The notes under the pieces are model-generated. The model made no database searches, was not told the origin of the DNA, and saw only the letters and a list, made by a program, of their open reading frames with translations. DNA of 64,000 nt from CALHVX01 sp964640725 (GTDB lineage Bacteria > Pseudomonadota > Gammaproteobacteria > Pseudomonadales > Azotimanducaceae), in contig CAZXIJ010000022.1 in the NCBI GenBank assembly GCA_964640725.1, positions 6,165 through 70,164 of the forward strand. Reading direction: 5' to 3'. Positions 1-8,597 of the stretch are shown piece by piece. Position 1 is the first letter of the stretch, and every line of letters starts with the position of its first letter. Made by a program: the position numbers and the translations under genes.

Positions 1-186
1 ATCGACTCGGCGCAGACCACCGCCGCAGCTCTGGCCCGAATGCTGGAAGCCCAGGGGTTGCTGGCGAACGACGGCAAGGACCCGGATATCCAGTTTCTGG
101 CGACCGACGACGTGCAGCGCTTTGCCCGGATCGGTGCCGGCTTCCTGGGCGCGGCGATTCCCGGGGCGACGCTAGTCGATCTCTGA
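1..186 (+). CDS. murI: Glutamate racemase, C-terminal fragment (probable)
   Basis: An open frame enters from the left edge and ends at the TGA at 184-186, giving about 61 residues. The text IDSAQTTAAALARMLEAQGL, followed by FLATDDVQRFARIGAGFLG and a final LVDL, resembles the C-terminal end of glutamate racemase, which makes D-glutamate for peptidoglycan in the cytoplasm. The catalytic cysteines lie outside the window. The last 15 bases overlap the tail of nth on the opposite strand, a convergent arrangement. The call rests on a short C-terminal pattern, so the family is likely but not certain. Confidence 0.6.
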   Translation: MDSAQTTAAALARMLEAQGLLANDGKDPDIQFLATDDVQRFARIGAGFLGAAIPGATLVDL

Positions 187-810
187 CTTGCCTTTGAACT
201 CGCACAGGTCGGCAATTCGGCAGCTGCCACAGCGGGGCTTGCGGGCGACACACACGTAGCGGCCATGCAGGATCAGCCAGTGGTGCGCGTCGACCAGAAA
301 CTCTTCGGGCACGAGCCGCACGAGGCGGTCCTCAACCTCTCGTACGTTCTTGCCTTTGGCGATGCCCGTACGGTTTGAGACCCGAAAGATGTGCGTGTCG
401 ACGGCCATCGTCGGCTCGCCGAAAGCTGTGTTCAGCACCACGTTCGCGGTCTTGCGGCCAACGCCGGGCAAGGCCTCGAGCGCCTGGCGGTCGCGCGGCA
501 CCTCTCCGCCGTGCTCGCTTACCAGCAGCTTGCAGGTCTTCAGCACGTTCGCAGCCTTGGTATTGAACAGCCCGATGGTCTTGATGTAGGACTTCAGTTT
601 GCGCAGGCCCAGGGCGGCGATCGCCTCGGGGGTGTTGGCGACGGGAAACAGCCGGGCCGTGGCCTTGTTGACCCCCACGTCCGTGGCCTGGGCCGACAGG
701 ATCACTGCGATCAACAGCTCGAAGGGCGAGCTGAAGGCCAGCTCCGTCGTCGGCTTGGGGTTATCGGCGCGCAGCCGAGTGAATATCTCGGTCCGTTTTT
801 CGCGGTTCAT
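172..810 (-). CDS. nth: Endonuclease III (base-excision repair DNA glycosylase)
   Basis: A 212-residue protein of standard Nth length. It removes oxidised pyrimidines from DNA and nicks the abasic site by its lyase activity. The helix-hairpin-helix LPGVGRKTANVVL holds the catalytic lysine, and the catalytic aspartate follows in VDTHIFRVSNR. The C-terminal [4Fe-4S] ligands follow the C-x6-C-x2-C-x5-C pattern (CVARKPRCGSCRIADLC). Its ATG shares one base with the rnfE stop (TGATG), so it is the last gene of the metG-rnf operon. The rnf/rsx-nth linkage is classical in gammaproteobacteria. Nothing is missing. Confidence 0.97.
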   Translation of the reverse strand: MNREKRTEIFTRLRADNPKPTTELAFSSPFELLIAVILSAQATDVGVNKATARLFPVANTPEAIAALGLRKLKSYIKTIGLFNTKAANVLKTCKLLVSEHGGEVPRDRQALEALPGVGRKTANVVLNTAFGEPTMAVDTHIFRVSNRTGIAKGKNVREVEDRLVRLVPEEFLVDAHHWLILHGRYVCVARKPRCGSCRIADLCEFKGKSEID

Positions 811-1547
811 CAGTCCTTTGGCTCTCGATGTTGATCTGGAGGAGAAGTGCGGCCGTCATCGTCCTGACCATCGATAGCGGCGTCGGGCGACCGCCGGCCG
901 AGCACGGCCTGGCCTGCGGCAAGGAGCACCGCCGCGCACAGGAACGCGCCCGGCGCGAGCCCGGCGAGCGGTATCCCCCACGCCTGGGGCCAGATGACAA
1001 GGCCGCGAACGCTGCCCGCCGCCCCGAACAGCTGGTGCAGGTTGGCGCCGATCCGGCCGGTGGCCAGGAGCTCCCGCGCGCTGCCCAGAATGATCAGGGC
1101 CAGCGCGAAGCCAATGGCGGTACCCAGGGCATCGAGCACGGCAGCGCGCACGGGCATGCGGCTGGCGAAGGACTCGACCCGGGCCAGGATCATGCAGTTG
1201 GTCACGATGATCTGCACGAACAGCGCGACTCGCTGGTACAGCTCGAAGGCGTAGGCCTCCAGCAGCAGCACGGCGCAGGTCGTGAAGGTCGCGATCAGCA
1301 GCATGAAGATCGGTAGCCGGGCAAAGGGCGGGATGCCGCGGCGCAGGAGCGATACGGTCAGGTTGGCGCCGAGCAGCACAAACGCGCTGGCCGCGGCGAG
1401 TCCCAGGGCATTGACCAGGCTGTTGGACACGGCGAGCAGCGGGCACAGCCCGAGCAGCTGCGCCCAGGCCGGGTTGCCGTGGCCGATGCCCCGGGCAAAG
1501 GTCGTGGCGGCGTTTGGCGCCGCTGTGCGGGCATCAGGCCCGTTCAA
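810..1547 (-). CDS. rnfE: Electron transport complex subunit RnfE (RsxE)
   Basis: Integral membrane subunit of the Rnf complex, which couples NADH:ferredoxin electron transfer to ion translocation; in many gammaproteobacteria it keeps SoxR reduced (Rsx). The RnfE signature NPAWAQLLGLCPLLAVSNS is followed by several membrane helices, including the conserved LFVQIIVTNCMILARVE segment. The chosen TTG start (245 residues) overlaps the rnfG stop as TTGA and has AGGAG about seven bases upstream. A longer frame from another TTG at 1565 is possible. The C-terminus is a hydrophilic tail with no recognised motif. Confidence 0.95.
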   Translation of the reverse strand: MNGPDARTAAPNAATTFARGIGHGNPAWAQLLGLCPLLAVSNSLVNALGLAAASAFVLLGANLTVSLLRRGIPPFARLPIFMLLIATFTTCAVLLLEAYAFELYQRVALFVQIIVTNCMILARVESFASRMPVRAAVLDALGTAIGFALALIILGSARELLATGRIGANLHQLFGAAGSVRGLVIWPQAWGIPLAGLAPGAFLCAAVLLAAGQAVLGRRSPDAAIDGQDDDGRTSPPDQHREPKD

Positions 1548-2131
1548 GGTCGATCTCCTGCGCAAGGCTCAGGGCTAAACGCAACCGGCTGCGCTGCGAG
1601 CGCCGTGAGTCTTTCATTCAGGATCTTGCGCACGGCACGCACGGTGATGGTGGCGCCACTCACGGCGTCCAGCGATACCGGCCGGGCGGCCAGCGCCGGC
1701 GCTTCCAGAGACCGAAAGCGGGCGAGCCACGCATCGTCCCCCGGCGCCGCGATGAAGTCGCCGATGCCGGGCGTCTCTTTGTGCGACAGCACGGCCAGCT
1801 TGTAGATCTGCAGCGGTCCGGGCTCGCCCGGCTCGCTGGCGCCGCGCTGGAGCGCCAGCCCAAGCTGGATCGGGCCGCCATAGCCGCGACCCTCGGCCAG
1901 CACGAGGGTAATGCCGTCGCACAAGGTTACGGGCCAGCGATCCAGGGCGAAATCCCCGCGCAGGCGATTGCTGCCCGCCAGGCTCGCCAGGTTATCGCGC
2001 AGCGCCGCCTCCCGGGCGGCCTGAATGGGCGCCCTGGTGATGCTTGCGGTCTGCCACAGCAGCAGGCCGCAGATGGCGGCGACCAGCACCGTCGTGATCA
2101 GCGCGCGCGTTGGGTTCGGCAGCGCGCTCAC
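1544..2131 (-). CDS. rnfG: Electron transport complex subunit RnfG (covalent FMN)
   Basis: A 195-residue, membrane-anchored periplasmic flavoprotein of the Rnf complex. One N-terminal helix (LITTVLVAAICGLLLWQTA) precedes an FMN-binding domain. The flavinylation motif is SLDAVSGATITVRAV, matching D-x-x-[ST]-[GA]-A-T, in which the final threonine carries FMN. KETPGIGDFIA matches the conserved segment around the flavin. The GTG start overlaps the rnfD stop as GTGA, which decides the start. A separate flavin transferase (ApbE) would be needed; none is seen in this window. Confidence 0.95.
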   Translation of the reverse strand: MSALPNPTRALITTVLVAAICGLLLWQTASITRAPIQAAREAALRDNLASLAGSNRLRGDFALDRWPVTLCDGITLVLAEGRGYGGPIQLGLALQRGASEPGEPGPLQIYKLAVLSHKETPGIGDFIAAPGDDAWLARFRSLEAPALAARPVSLDAVSGATITVRAVRKILNERLTALAAQPVAFSPEPCAGDRP

Positions 2132-3099
2132 GGGCGCGGCTCGCTGCGCCGCAGCGCTTTGGCGCGGTCGCGCCAGCGCTCGCCCTGGTGCTGCAGCAGG
2201 GGCGCGCAGCCGTTGGCTAACAAGACTGCAAACGCGGCACCGTCGGCCCAGGTGCCGTAGCTGCGGATCGCGAAGATGAGCGCGCCGATCAGGGCGCCAA
2301 AGAGCCACTGGGCGCGAGGGTCCGACGGCTGCGTAACCGGGTCCGTTGCGATAAAAAACGCCGTCAGGCAGGTCGCGCCAGTCAGCCAGTGGAACAGCGG
2401 AGTACCGGTGCTGGCGGAGCTGCCGCCGTCGTAGCCGATGGCGGCGCAGACGCCGAGGCTGGCGAGCACCGCGACCGGCACGCGCCAGTGGGCCAGGCGC
2501 AGCGCCACCACGCCCAGCCCCCCGGCCAGGTAACCGAGATTCACCCACTCCCAGCGAGCACCGCCCCAGGTACCGAACGCCGCGGTGCTCTGGAAATCGG
2601 CAACGGTAGCGCCGCCCCGGTGGGCGAACGCATCCAGCGGCGTCGCGGCGCTCAGCCCGTCCAGCGTGGCCGGCGTCTCGGCTGCGGCGATGGGCCAGCT
2701 CGCCAGGTGCTCCGGAAAGGTCACGAGCGCCGCGGCGTAACCGACCATGGCCGGGTTGAAGAGATTGTTGCCCAGCCCGCCGTAGGCAAATTTGCCGAGC
2801 CCCAGGCCCAGCAGGCAGGCGAAGGCCAGCACGGCCAATGGCGTGCCCGGCGGCAGGCACAGCGCGATGAGGGCGCCGGTCAAGGCGCTGCTGCCGTCGG
2901 CCAGCCGCTCGGAGTTCAGGGCGCCGTCGCGCAGCAGCTGGCAAAGCGCTTCGGTCAGCGTTGCGAAGCTGATCCCGGCAACGACCAGCAGCAGCGTGCC
3001 GCTCCCGAAGTACCAGGCCTGCGCCAGCGCGCCGGGCAGCAACAGGGCGGTAGTGAGCCACAGCAGCGCACGGGTCGACAAGGACAGGCGCGGAGCCAT
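2128..3099 (-). CDS. rnfD: Electron transport complex subunit RnfD
   Basis: A 323-residue polytopic membrane protein of the Rnf complex, homologous to NqrB. Hydrophobic helices cover most of its length. GKFAYGGLGNNLFNPAMVG matches the conserved NP-containing segment of RnfD/NqrB. The likely FMN attachment site is LDGLSAATPL, which fits D-x-x-[ST]-[GA]-A-T with alanine where many relatives have glycine. FIATDPVTQP is also conserved. The ATG shares one base with the rnfC stop (TGATG), and the 3' end overlaps rnfG by GTGA. Confidence 0.95.
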   Translation of the reverse strand: MAPRLSLSTRALLWLTTALLLPGALAQAWYFGSGTLLLVVAGISFATLTEALCQLLRDGALNSERLADGSSALTGALIALCLPPGTPLAVLAFACLLGLGLGKFAYGGLGNNLFNPAMVGYAAALVTFPEHLASWPIAAAETPATLDGLSAATPLDAFAHRGGATVADFQSTAAFGTWGGARWEWVNLGYLAGGLGVVALRLAHWRVPVAVLASLGVCAAIGYDGGSSASTGTPLFHWLTGATCLTAFFIATDPVTQPSDPRAQWLFGALIGALIFAIRSYGTWADGAAFAVLLANGCAPLLQHQGERWRDRAKALRRSEPRP

Positions 3100-4271
3100 C
3101 AGCGATCGGTGTCCCAGCTGCGACGCTGCGCCAGGCGCGCACTGCGACGATCCGCCCGGGCGGTGGCGCGGGCCACCTGCCGGGCTTCGTGACGGCGAAA
3201 GCGCGCGGCGCTGCGATCGGCGTTTTGGGTCAGGGCCAAGACGGCGGCCTGGCGACGCTTGGCGGTGCGAAAGCCCTGCAGCAGATCGATGCCGCTGGGA
3301 CAGACGACATTGCAGTAGCCGCACTCGATGCAGGCATCCAGCCCGGCGCTGGCCAGGCGCGCGATGGCGCTGTCGGGCTGTTGCGCCTCCGCAAGGGTCG
3401 GCGGCGTCCGCGGCAGCGTGCTGCTGGCGTGCCACAGCGCTTCCGGATCGATGCCCGCAGGGCAGGCGGGCGCGCAGCGGGCGCAGCCGATGCAGGGATC
3501 GTTGCGCGACGCGGCCAGGGGCGCGACGGCCAGGGTGGTGCGGTCCGTGCGTTCCTCGGCCTGGGCTTCGCGACCGGACCAGGGCCCGCCGCTGCGCAGG
3601 GGGGCGGCATCAGGCACGAGCGCCGCCAGCGGTTGCCCGAAGGCCTGCCAGCGCGTTTGCCCGGCCACGGTTACGGGCCGGCCGGTCATGACCTCGCCAT
3701 GGGTGAGCGCTCGGCCTGCGGCCATCAGCGTGATGACGTTCAACACGACGACGCCCTGGGTTGCGGGCGGGTTCGCCAGGTTTGCCAGCACGCAGCCGGC
3801 AGCTTGCAGCACCATCGGCTCCGCCCCGGCTGCCGGCGCGTCGGGCACGGCGAGCACGCGCAGCGGCGGCAGCGGTGGTGCTGCCTCGCGGGCAAGCTGA
3901 TCCCAGCGGGCCTGCAGGGCCCCGGCTTGCGCTTTTGTGCGGTGACCGAGCACCAGGCACGGCGCCGCCACCTGCAGGGCTTGTGCGAGCCTTGCCAGGC
4001 CGAGCATGACCTCGTCACCGTGGTCCGCCAGCGCCAGCAAATCGCCGTCGATGCCAGGCTCGCAGGCGACGCCGTTGGCGAACAGGCGGATGCCGGGCGT
4101 GGCGCTGGATTGCGTCTCCTGCCAGCGCCAGGCGGCCGTCAGCTTGCGCGCGGTGGGGTAGCCGCCGCCGCCCATGCCCGTAACCTCAGCCGCTGTCAGC
4201 CGGTCCGCGACGGCGCCCAACGGCGCCGTGACCGGGAGCGGCTCGAAGCGCGGCTCGCTGAAGACCCTCAC
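3099..4271 (-). CDS. rnfC: Electron transport complex subunit RnfC, short form
   Basis: Peripheral NADH-oxidising subunit of the Rnf complex. The flavin/NAD-binding region is shown by GMGGGGYPTARKL and LFANGVACEPGIDGDLLAL. Two [4Fe-4S] motifs follow: CIGCARCAPACP and CIECGYCNVVCP. At 390 residues it is short. The GMGGGGYPT motif lies only about 35 residues from the start, whereas typical RnfC has a barrel-sandwich-hybrid domain of roughly 100 residues before it. The start is fixed by GTGA overlap with the rnfB stop, and no frame for the missing domain precedes it. The long Ala/Lys-rich tail of E. coli RsxC is also absent. Confidence 0.93.
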   Translation of the reverse strand: MRVFSEPRFEPLPVTAPLGAVADRLTAAEVTGMGGGGYPTARKLTAAWRWQETQSSATPGIRLFANGVACEPGIDGDLLALADHGDEVMLGLARLAQALQVAAPCLVLGHRTKAQAGALQARWDQLAREAAPPLPPLRVLAVPDAPAAGAEPMVLQAAGCVLANLANPPATQGVVVLNVITLMAAGRALTHGEVMTGRPVTVAGQTRWQAFGQPLAALVPDAAPLRSGGPWSGREAQAEERTDRTTLAVAPLAASRNDPCIGCARCAPACPAGIDPEALWHASSTLPRTPPTLAEAQQPDSAIARLASAGLDACIECGYCNVVCPSGIDLLQGFRTAKRRQAAVLALTQNADRSAARFRRHEARQVARATARADRRSARLAQRRSWDTDR

Positions 4272-4789
4272 GAAGCGGCGTCCGGGCCGGGCTGGACGGG
4301 GTGTATGGCGCTGGCGGGCACCAGGTCGATACAGTCCACCGGGCAGGGCGCGATGCACAGCTCGCAGCCCGTGCACTCCTGTGCAATCACCGTGTGCATC
4401 TGCCCCGGCGCGCCGATGATGGCGTCGACCGGGCAGGCCGGGATGCATAGAAAGCAGCCGATACAGCGGGACTCATCGATCAGCGCCAGCATGGGCGGGC
4501 CCTCTGGCGCGGGCAGGGGCGCGTCCTCCCGACCGAGCAGGTTAGCCAGGTGCACGGCGGTGGCGGGGCCACCGGGCGGGCACAGGTTGGTTGCGGCCCC
4601 GTCGCGCACCAGCGCTTGTGCGTAGGGGCGGCAGCCCGGATAGCCGCACTGCGCGCACTGCGTTTGCGGCAGCACGTCGTTGATCCTGTCGACCAGCGGG
4701 TCGTCGTCCGCCGGCCAGCGCCGCTGGGCCCAGTAGAGCAGCCCGTAGCTTGCCAGCACGAGGGCCAGGAGCAGGCCGATGGCGCTCAT
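4268..4789 (-). CDS. rnfB: Electron transport complex subunit RnfB (ferredoxin)
   Basis: A 173-residue membrane-anchored polyferredoxin that passes electrons within the Rnf complex. An N-terminal helix (IGLLLALVLASYGLLYWAQ) is followed by the Fe-S domain motif CAQCGYPGCRPYAQAL with a further cysteine (NLCPPGG). Two ferredoxin motifs come next: CIGCFLCIPACP and CTGCELCIAPCP. The ATG overlaps the rnfA stop as ATGA, and the 3' end overlaps rnfC by GTGA. Every expected cluster ligand is present. Confidence 0.96.
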   Translation of the reverse strand: MSAIGLLLALVLASYGLLYWAQRRWPADDDPLVDRINDVLPQTQCAQCGYPGCRPYAQALVRDGAATNLCPPGGPATAVHLANLLGREDAPLPAPEGPPMLALIDESRCIGCFLCIPACPVDAIIGAPGQMHTVIAQECTGCELCIAPCPVDCIDLVPASAIHPVQPGPDAAS

Positions 4790-5364
4790 TGACCGAAGCC
4801 TGCGAAGCCCATAAAGGCCATGGACAGCAGCCCGGCCGTCAGCAGGGTGACCGGCGTGCCGCGGAAGGCGTGCGGCACCTGGTCGTCGTTGAGCCGCTCG
4901 CGCAGGGCCGCGAACATCACCATGACCAGCACGAAGCCGAGCGCCGCGCCCATCGCCAGGAACAGGGTTTGCGACAGCGACAGCGCGTCCCGCACCGCGA
5001 TCAGGGCGACGCCGAGCACGGCGCAGTTGGTGGTGATGAGCGGCAAGTAAAGCCCGAGCACCCGATGCAGGAGCGGGCTCATGCCGCGCAGGAACAGCTC
5101 CGTCAGCTGGACCGTGGCCGCGATGGTGACGATGAAGCTGACAATGTCGAGGTACTGCAGGCCCAGGGGCACCAGCACGCCGTGGTAGAGCAGGTGGCTG
5201 AGCAGCGCCGCCAGCGTCAGCACGAAGGTCGTGGCAAGGCTGGTGGCGACGGCTGTTTCGCTGCGCGCCGTGACGCCCATGAACGGGCACAGGCCCAGGA
5301 ACTGGGCCAGCACAAAGTTGCTCACCAGCAGGGCACCGATCAGGAGGCTGAACAGCTCTGCCAT
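4786..5364 (-). CDS. rnfA: Electron transport complex subunit RnfA
   Basis: A 192-residue integral membrane subunit of the Rnf complex, homologous to NqrE and paralogous to RnfE. It contains the conserved NFVLAQFLGLCPFMGV near the N-terminus and LPLITTNCAVLGVAL in the middle; the conserved cysteines of these half-helices are thought to hold an Fe-S centre in the membrane. About six membrane helices are evident. The ATG lies 14 bases after the metG stop, so metG and rnfABCDGE-nth probably form one transcript. The 3' end overlaps rnfB by ATGA. Confidence 0.96.
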   Translation of the reverse strand: MAELFSLLIGALLVSNFVLAQFLGLCPFMGVTARSETAVATSLATTFVLTLAALLSHLLYHGVLVPLGLQYLDIVSFIVTIAATVQLTELFLRGMSPLLHRVLGLYLPLITTNCAVLGVALIAVRDALSLSQTLFLAMGAALGFVLVMVMFAALRERLNDDQVPHAFRGTPVTLLTAGLLSMAFMGFAGFGQ

Positions 5365-5378
5365 GCCAGCGCCTCGCG

Positions 5379-7436
5379 TCAGCTCACGATCATGCCCGGC
5401 GCGGCGCCGCTGTCCGGGCTGAGCAGGAAGATGCCCTCGGCACCTTCGCCGGCGGCCAGCACCATGCCTTCGGAGACCCCAAACTTCATCTTGCGCGGCG
5501 CCAGGTTCGCGACCAGCACCGTCAGCCGGCCGACCAGATCTTCTGGCGCGTAGGCGCTCTTGATGCCGGAGAACACCTGCCGCTCGCCCAGCGCGCCCAC
5601 GTCCAGGGTCAGCTGCAGCAGCTTGTCGGCGCCCTCGACATGGTTGGCCGCCGTCACCCGCGCGACGCGCAGCTCGATCTTGCCGAAGGTGCCGATGTCG
5701 ATGGTGTTGTCTTCGGCGTTGTCCTGGGCGTTGCCGGCCTGCTTGGCCTTGGCAACGCCGTCGCTGCGGTTGCCGGCAGGCTGTCCGGCCGCCGCGTCTT
5801 CCCGGGACGCGTCGACCAGCTTGTCGAGCTGCTTTCGCTCCAGGCGGGTCATGAGCGGCTTGAAGGCATTGATCTCCCGGTCCAGCAACGGCGCTGCCAG
5901 ATCTGCCCAGCGCAGGGGTCCGGCATTCAGGAACTGCTCGGCGTCGGCGGCCATGGCAGGCACAACTGGCTTCAGGTAAATCATGAGGACCCGGAACAGG
6001 TTCAGGCCCATGGTGCACACGTCCTGCACAGCGTCGCGCTGGGCGGGATCTTTCATCATGGCCCAGGGCGCGCGATCGGCGATGTACTGGTTGGCCCGAT
6101 CGGCCAGGGCGCTGACCTCGCGCATGGCGCGAGCCGTGTCGCCGGCCTCGTACAGATCAGCGATGCGCTCCGCCGGTTCTGTCAGCGCCGCGTAGAGGTC
6201 CGGCTCCGGCAGGGCCGTGCTCAACCGCCCGTCGAACTGCTTGCTCACGAAGCCCGCGCAGCGGCTGGCGATGTTGACGACCTTGCCGACCAGGTCGCTG
6301 TTGACCCGGGACACGAAGTCATCGAGGTTGATGTCGATGTCGTCCACGGTGCCGTTCAGCTTGGTGGCGTAGTAGTAGCGCAGGTACTCGGGCTTCAGGT
6401 GCGCGAGGTAGGTGCTGGCGTTGATGAAGGTGCCGCGGCTCTTGGACATCTTGGCGCCGTCGACCGTGACGAAGCCGTGCGCGTGAACCCGGGTCGGCTT
6501 CCGGAAGCCGGCGCCGTCCAGCACCGCCGGCCAGAACAGCGCGTGGAAGTTGACGATGTCCTTGCCGATAAAGTGATGCACCTCGGCATCGGAGTCGGCC
6601 GCCCAGTAGTCGTCGAAGGTGCGCTCGTTGCCCTGATCCAGAAACTGCTGGAGGCTCGCCATGTAGCCGATCGGCGCGTCCATCCACACGTAGAAGTACT
6701 TGTCGTCCGTGCCCGGAATGCGAAAACCGAAGTAGGGCGCATCGCGGGAGATATCCCAGGGCTTGAGCCCGGCGTCCAGCCACTCGGCCAGCTTGTTGGC
6801 GACTTCTTTCTGCACGGCGCCGGAACTGGTCCAGGCCTTCAGCATGTCGGTGTACTGCGGCAGGTCAAAGAAATAGTGCGTCGAGGCCTTGCGGGTGGGC
6901 GTTGCGCCCGACAGCAGGGATTTGGGGTTTTTGAGCTCGAGGGCGTCGTAGGTGGCGCCACAGGCCTCGCAGTTGTCGCCGTACTGGTCTTCCGTGCCGC
7001 AGTTCGGGCAGGCGCCCTTGACGAAGCGGTCTGCCAGGAACAGGCCCCGCTCCGGGTCGAACAGTTGCTCCACCTCTTTTGTGAAGATCAGGTCCCGGGC
7101 CTGCAGCCGGCCGTAGATCAGCTCTGCGTAGTGGCGGTTTTCGTCCGAGTGGGTGGAGTAGTAGTTGTCGTGGCCGACCAGGAAGCCTTCGAAGTCCGCG
7201 GCGTGGGACTGGCGTACCTGCTCGATCAGCACCTCTGGCTCCAGCTGCTCCTGCTCAGCTTTGAGCATCGTCGCCGTGCCGTGCGTGTCGTCTGCGCACA
7301 CGTACAGGCAGTCGTGGCCGCGCAGGCGCTGAAAGCGCACCCAGATGTCGGTCTGAATGTGTTCCAGCAAGTGCCCCAGGTGAATATCGCCGTTGGCGTT
7401 GGGCAAGGCGCTGGTGACCAGAATACGGCGGCTCAT
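5379..7436 (-). CDS. metG: Methionyl-tRNA synthetase
   Basis: A 685-residue class I tRNA synthetase that charges tRNA-Met. The HIGH-type motif is in NANGDIHLGHLLEHIQTD and the KMSKS loop is in GAKMSKSRGTF. The zinc-binding knuckle is CPNCGTEDQYGDNCEACG. A C-terminal EMAP/Trbp111-like tRNA-binding domain (from about residue 585, IDIGTFGKIELRVARV) supports dimerisation, as in the long E. coli type. The gene is divergent from apbC with about 110 bases between starts, a common pairing in gammaproteobacteria, and it heads the rnf operon. Confidence 0.98.
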   Translation of the reverse strand: MSRRILVTSALPNANGDIHLGHLLEHIQTDIWVRFQRLRGHDCLYVCADDTHGTATMLKAEQEQLEPEVLIEQVRQSHAADFEGFLVGHDNYYSTHSDENRHYAELIYGRLQARDLIFTKEVEQLFDPERGLFLADRFVKGACPNCGTEDQYGDNCEACGATYDALELKNPKSLLSGATPTRKASTHYFFDLPQYTDMLKAWTSSGAVQKEVANKLAEWLDAGLKPWDISRDAPYFGFRIPGTDDKYFYVWMDAPIGYMASLQQFLDQGNERTFDDYWAADSDAEVHHFIGKDIVNFHALFWPAVLDGAGFRKPTRVHAHGFVTVDGAKMSKSRGTFINASTYLAHLKPEYLRYYYATKLNGTVDDIDINLDDFVSRVNSDLVGKVVNIASRCAGFVSKQFDGRLSTALPEPDLYAALTEPAERIADLYEAGDTARAMREVSALADRANQYIADRAPWAMMKDPAQRDAVQDVCTMGLNLFRVLMIYLKPVVPAMAADAEQFLNAGPLRWADLAAPLLDREINAFKPLMTRLERKQLDKLVDASREDAAAGQPAGNRSDGVAKAKQAGNAQDNAEDNTIDIGTFGKIELRVARVTAANHVEGADKLLQLTLDVGALGERQVFSGIKSAYAPEDLVGRLTVLVANLAPRKMKFGVSEGMVLAAGEGAEGIFLLSPDSGAAPGMIVS

Positions 7437-7509
7437 GGGGGCAATCCGGGCGGTGAGTGGGGGACATTGAACGGGGCGCGATCATACCCCAGAGCCCGCC
7501 CGGCGTGCC

Positions 7510-7515
7510 TATAAT
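7510..7515 (+). promoter_or_regulatory. Putative -10 element for apbC
   Basis: A perfect TATAAT lies 35 bases upstream of the apbC GTG in the metG/apbC divergent region. No good -35 hexamer is seen at the usual distance, so this is a partial promoter match. An AGGAG ribosome-binding site follows at 7533-7537. Confidence 0.4.
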
Positions 7516-7549
7516 GCGCGCCCCTTTCGGCGCAGGAGCCGCGCGCCCC

Positions 7550-8572
7550 GTGAACATCGATGCCTTTCCGGATCCGTATCTCGAACAGCCCTGGGGCGAG
7601 CTGGGCGTGCGCCCGAAGATCTCCGGGAACGACGTGAGCGTCACCCTGGGCTATCCGGCCGCGCACTACCGCGCCGAGCTGGCGTCCCGGCTGGCGGCCT
7701 TTCTGGGCGTTGCCGAGATCAATCTCGAGCTGCGCTTCTCCGTGCCGCCGGCCCGGGGCTTTGACGGCGCCGCCCATGTCATCGCCGTCGCGTCGGGCAA
7801 GGGCGGCGTCGGCAAGTCCACCACGGCGGTCAACCTGGCCCTGGCGCTGGCGGCAGAAGGCGCCAAGGTCGGGCTGCTGGACGCCGACATCTACGGGCCC
7901 AGCCAGGGCATGATGCTCGGCGTGCCGGAAGGCCAGCGCCCGGAGATTCGCGACGAGAAGGCCTTTGTGCCGCTGCCCGCGCACGGCCTGCAGACCATGT
8001 CCATGAGCTACCTGACCGGTGAGCGCACGCCCATGGTCTGGCGCGGGCCCATGGCCAGCGGCGCCCTGCAGCAGATGCTCAAGCAAACGCTGTGGCGCGG
8101 CCTGGACTACCTGATCGTTGACATGCCGCCGGGCACCGGCGACATCCAGCTGACCCTGTCACAGCAGGCACCGATCAGCGGCGCAGTCATCGTGACCACG
8201 CCCCAGGACATCGCGCTGCTGGACGCCAAAAAGGGCATCGAGATGTTCGACAAGGTCGAGGTGCCCACCCTGGGCATCGTCGAGAACATGAGCTACCACC
8301 GCTGCCCCGAGTGCGGCCATACCAGCCATCCCTTTGGCAGCGGCGGCGGCGCGGCCGTGGCCCGGGACTACCAGGCGCCGCTGATCGGCGCGCTGCCCCT
8401 GGCGCTGTCGATCCGGGAACAGGCCGACAGCGGCACGCCCACGGTTGTCGCCGAGCCCGACGGCGAGGCGGCCGGGATCTATCGCGATGCAGCGCGGCAT
8501 CTGGCCGCCCGGCTCTGGGCCCTCGGCCAGCACAAGGCGGCAGCGCCAACCATCAGCATGAGCGACGACTAG
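7550..8572 (+). CDS. apbC: Mrp/ApbC family Fe-S cluster carrier ATPase
   Basis: A P-loop NTPase that carries and delivers [4Fe-4S] clusters to apoproteins in the cytoplasm. The deviant Walker A is VASGKGGVGKSTTAVNLA, and DADIYGPSQGMMLG and VDMPPGTGDIQLTL are family hallmarks. The C-terminal CPECGH supplies the CxxC cluster ligands. An N-terminal DUF59-like region of about 80 residues precedes the ATPase. I chose the GTG at 7550 (340 residues) because AGGAG lies 12 bases upstream and MetG-side sequence precedes it; an open frame extends back to 7457. The divergent metG-apbC pairing is conserved in gammaproteobacteria. Confidence 0.95.
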   Translation: MNIDAFPDPYLEQPWGELGVRPKISGNDVSVTLGYPAAHYRAELASRLAAFLGVAEINLELRFSVPPARGFDGAAHVIAVASGKGGVGKSTTAVNLALALAAEGAKVGLLDADIYGPSQGMMLGVPEGQRPEIRDEKAFVPLPAHGLQTMSMSYLTGERTPMVWRGPMASGALQQMLKQTLWRGLDYLIVDMPPGTGDIQLTLSQQAPISGAVIVTTPQDIALLDAKKGIEMFDKVEVPTLGIVENMSYHRCPECGHTSHPFGSGGGAAVARDYQAPLIGALPLALSIREQADSGTPTVVAEPDGEAAGIYRDAARHLAARLWALGQHKAAAPTISMSDD

Positions 8573-8597
8573 CCGCGCTCAGGCAAGGAGACCTTTC

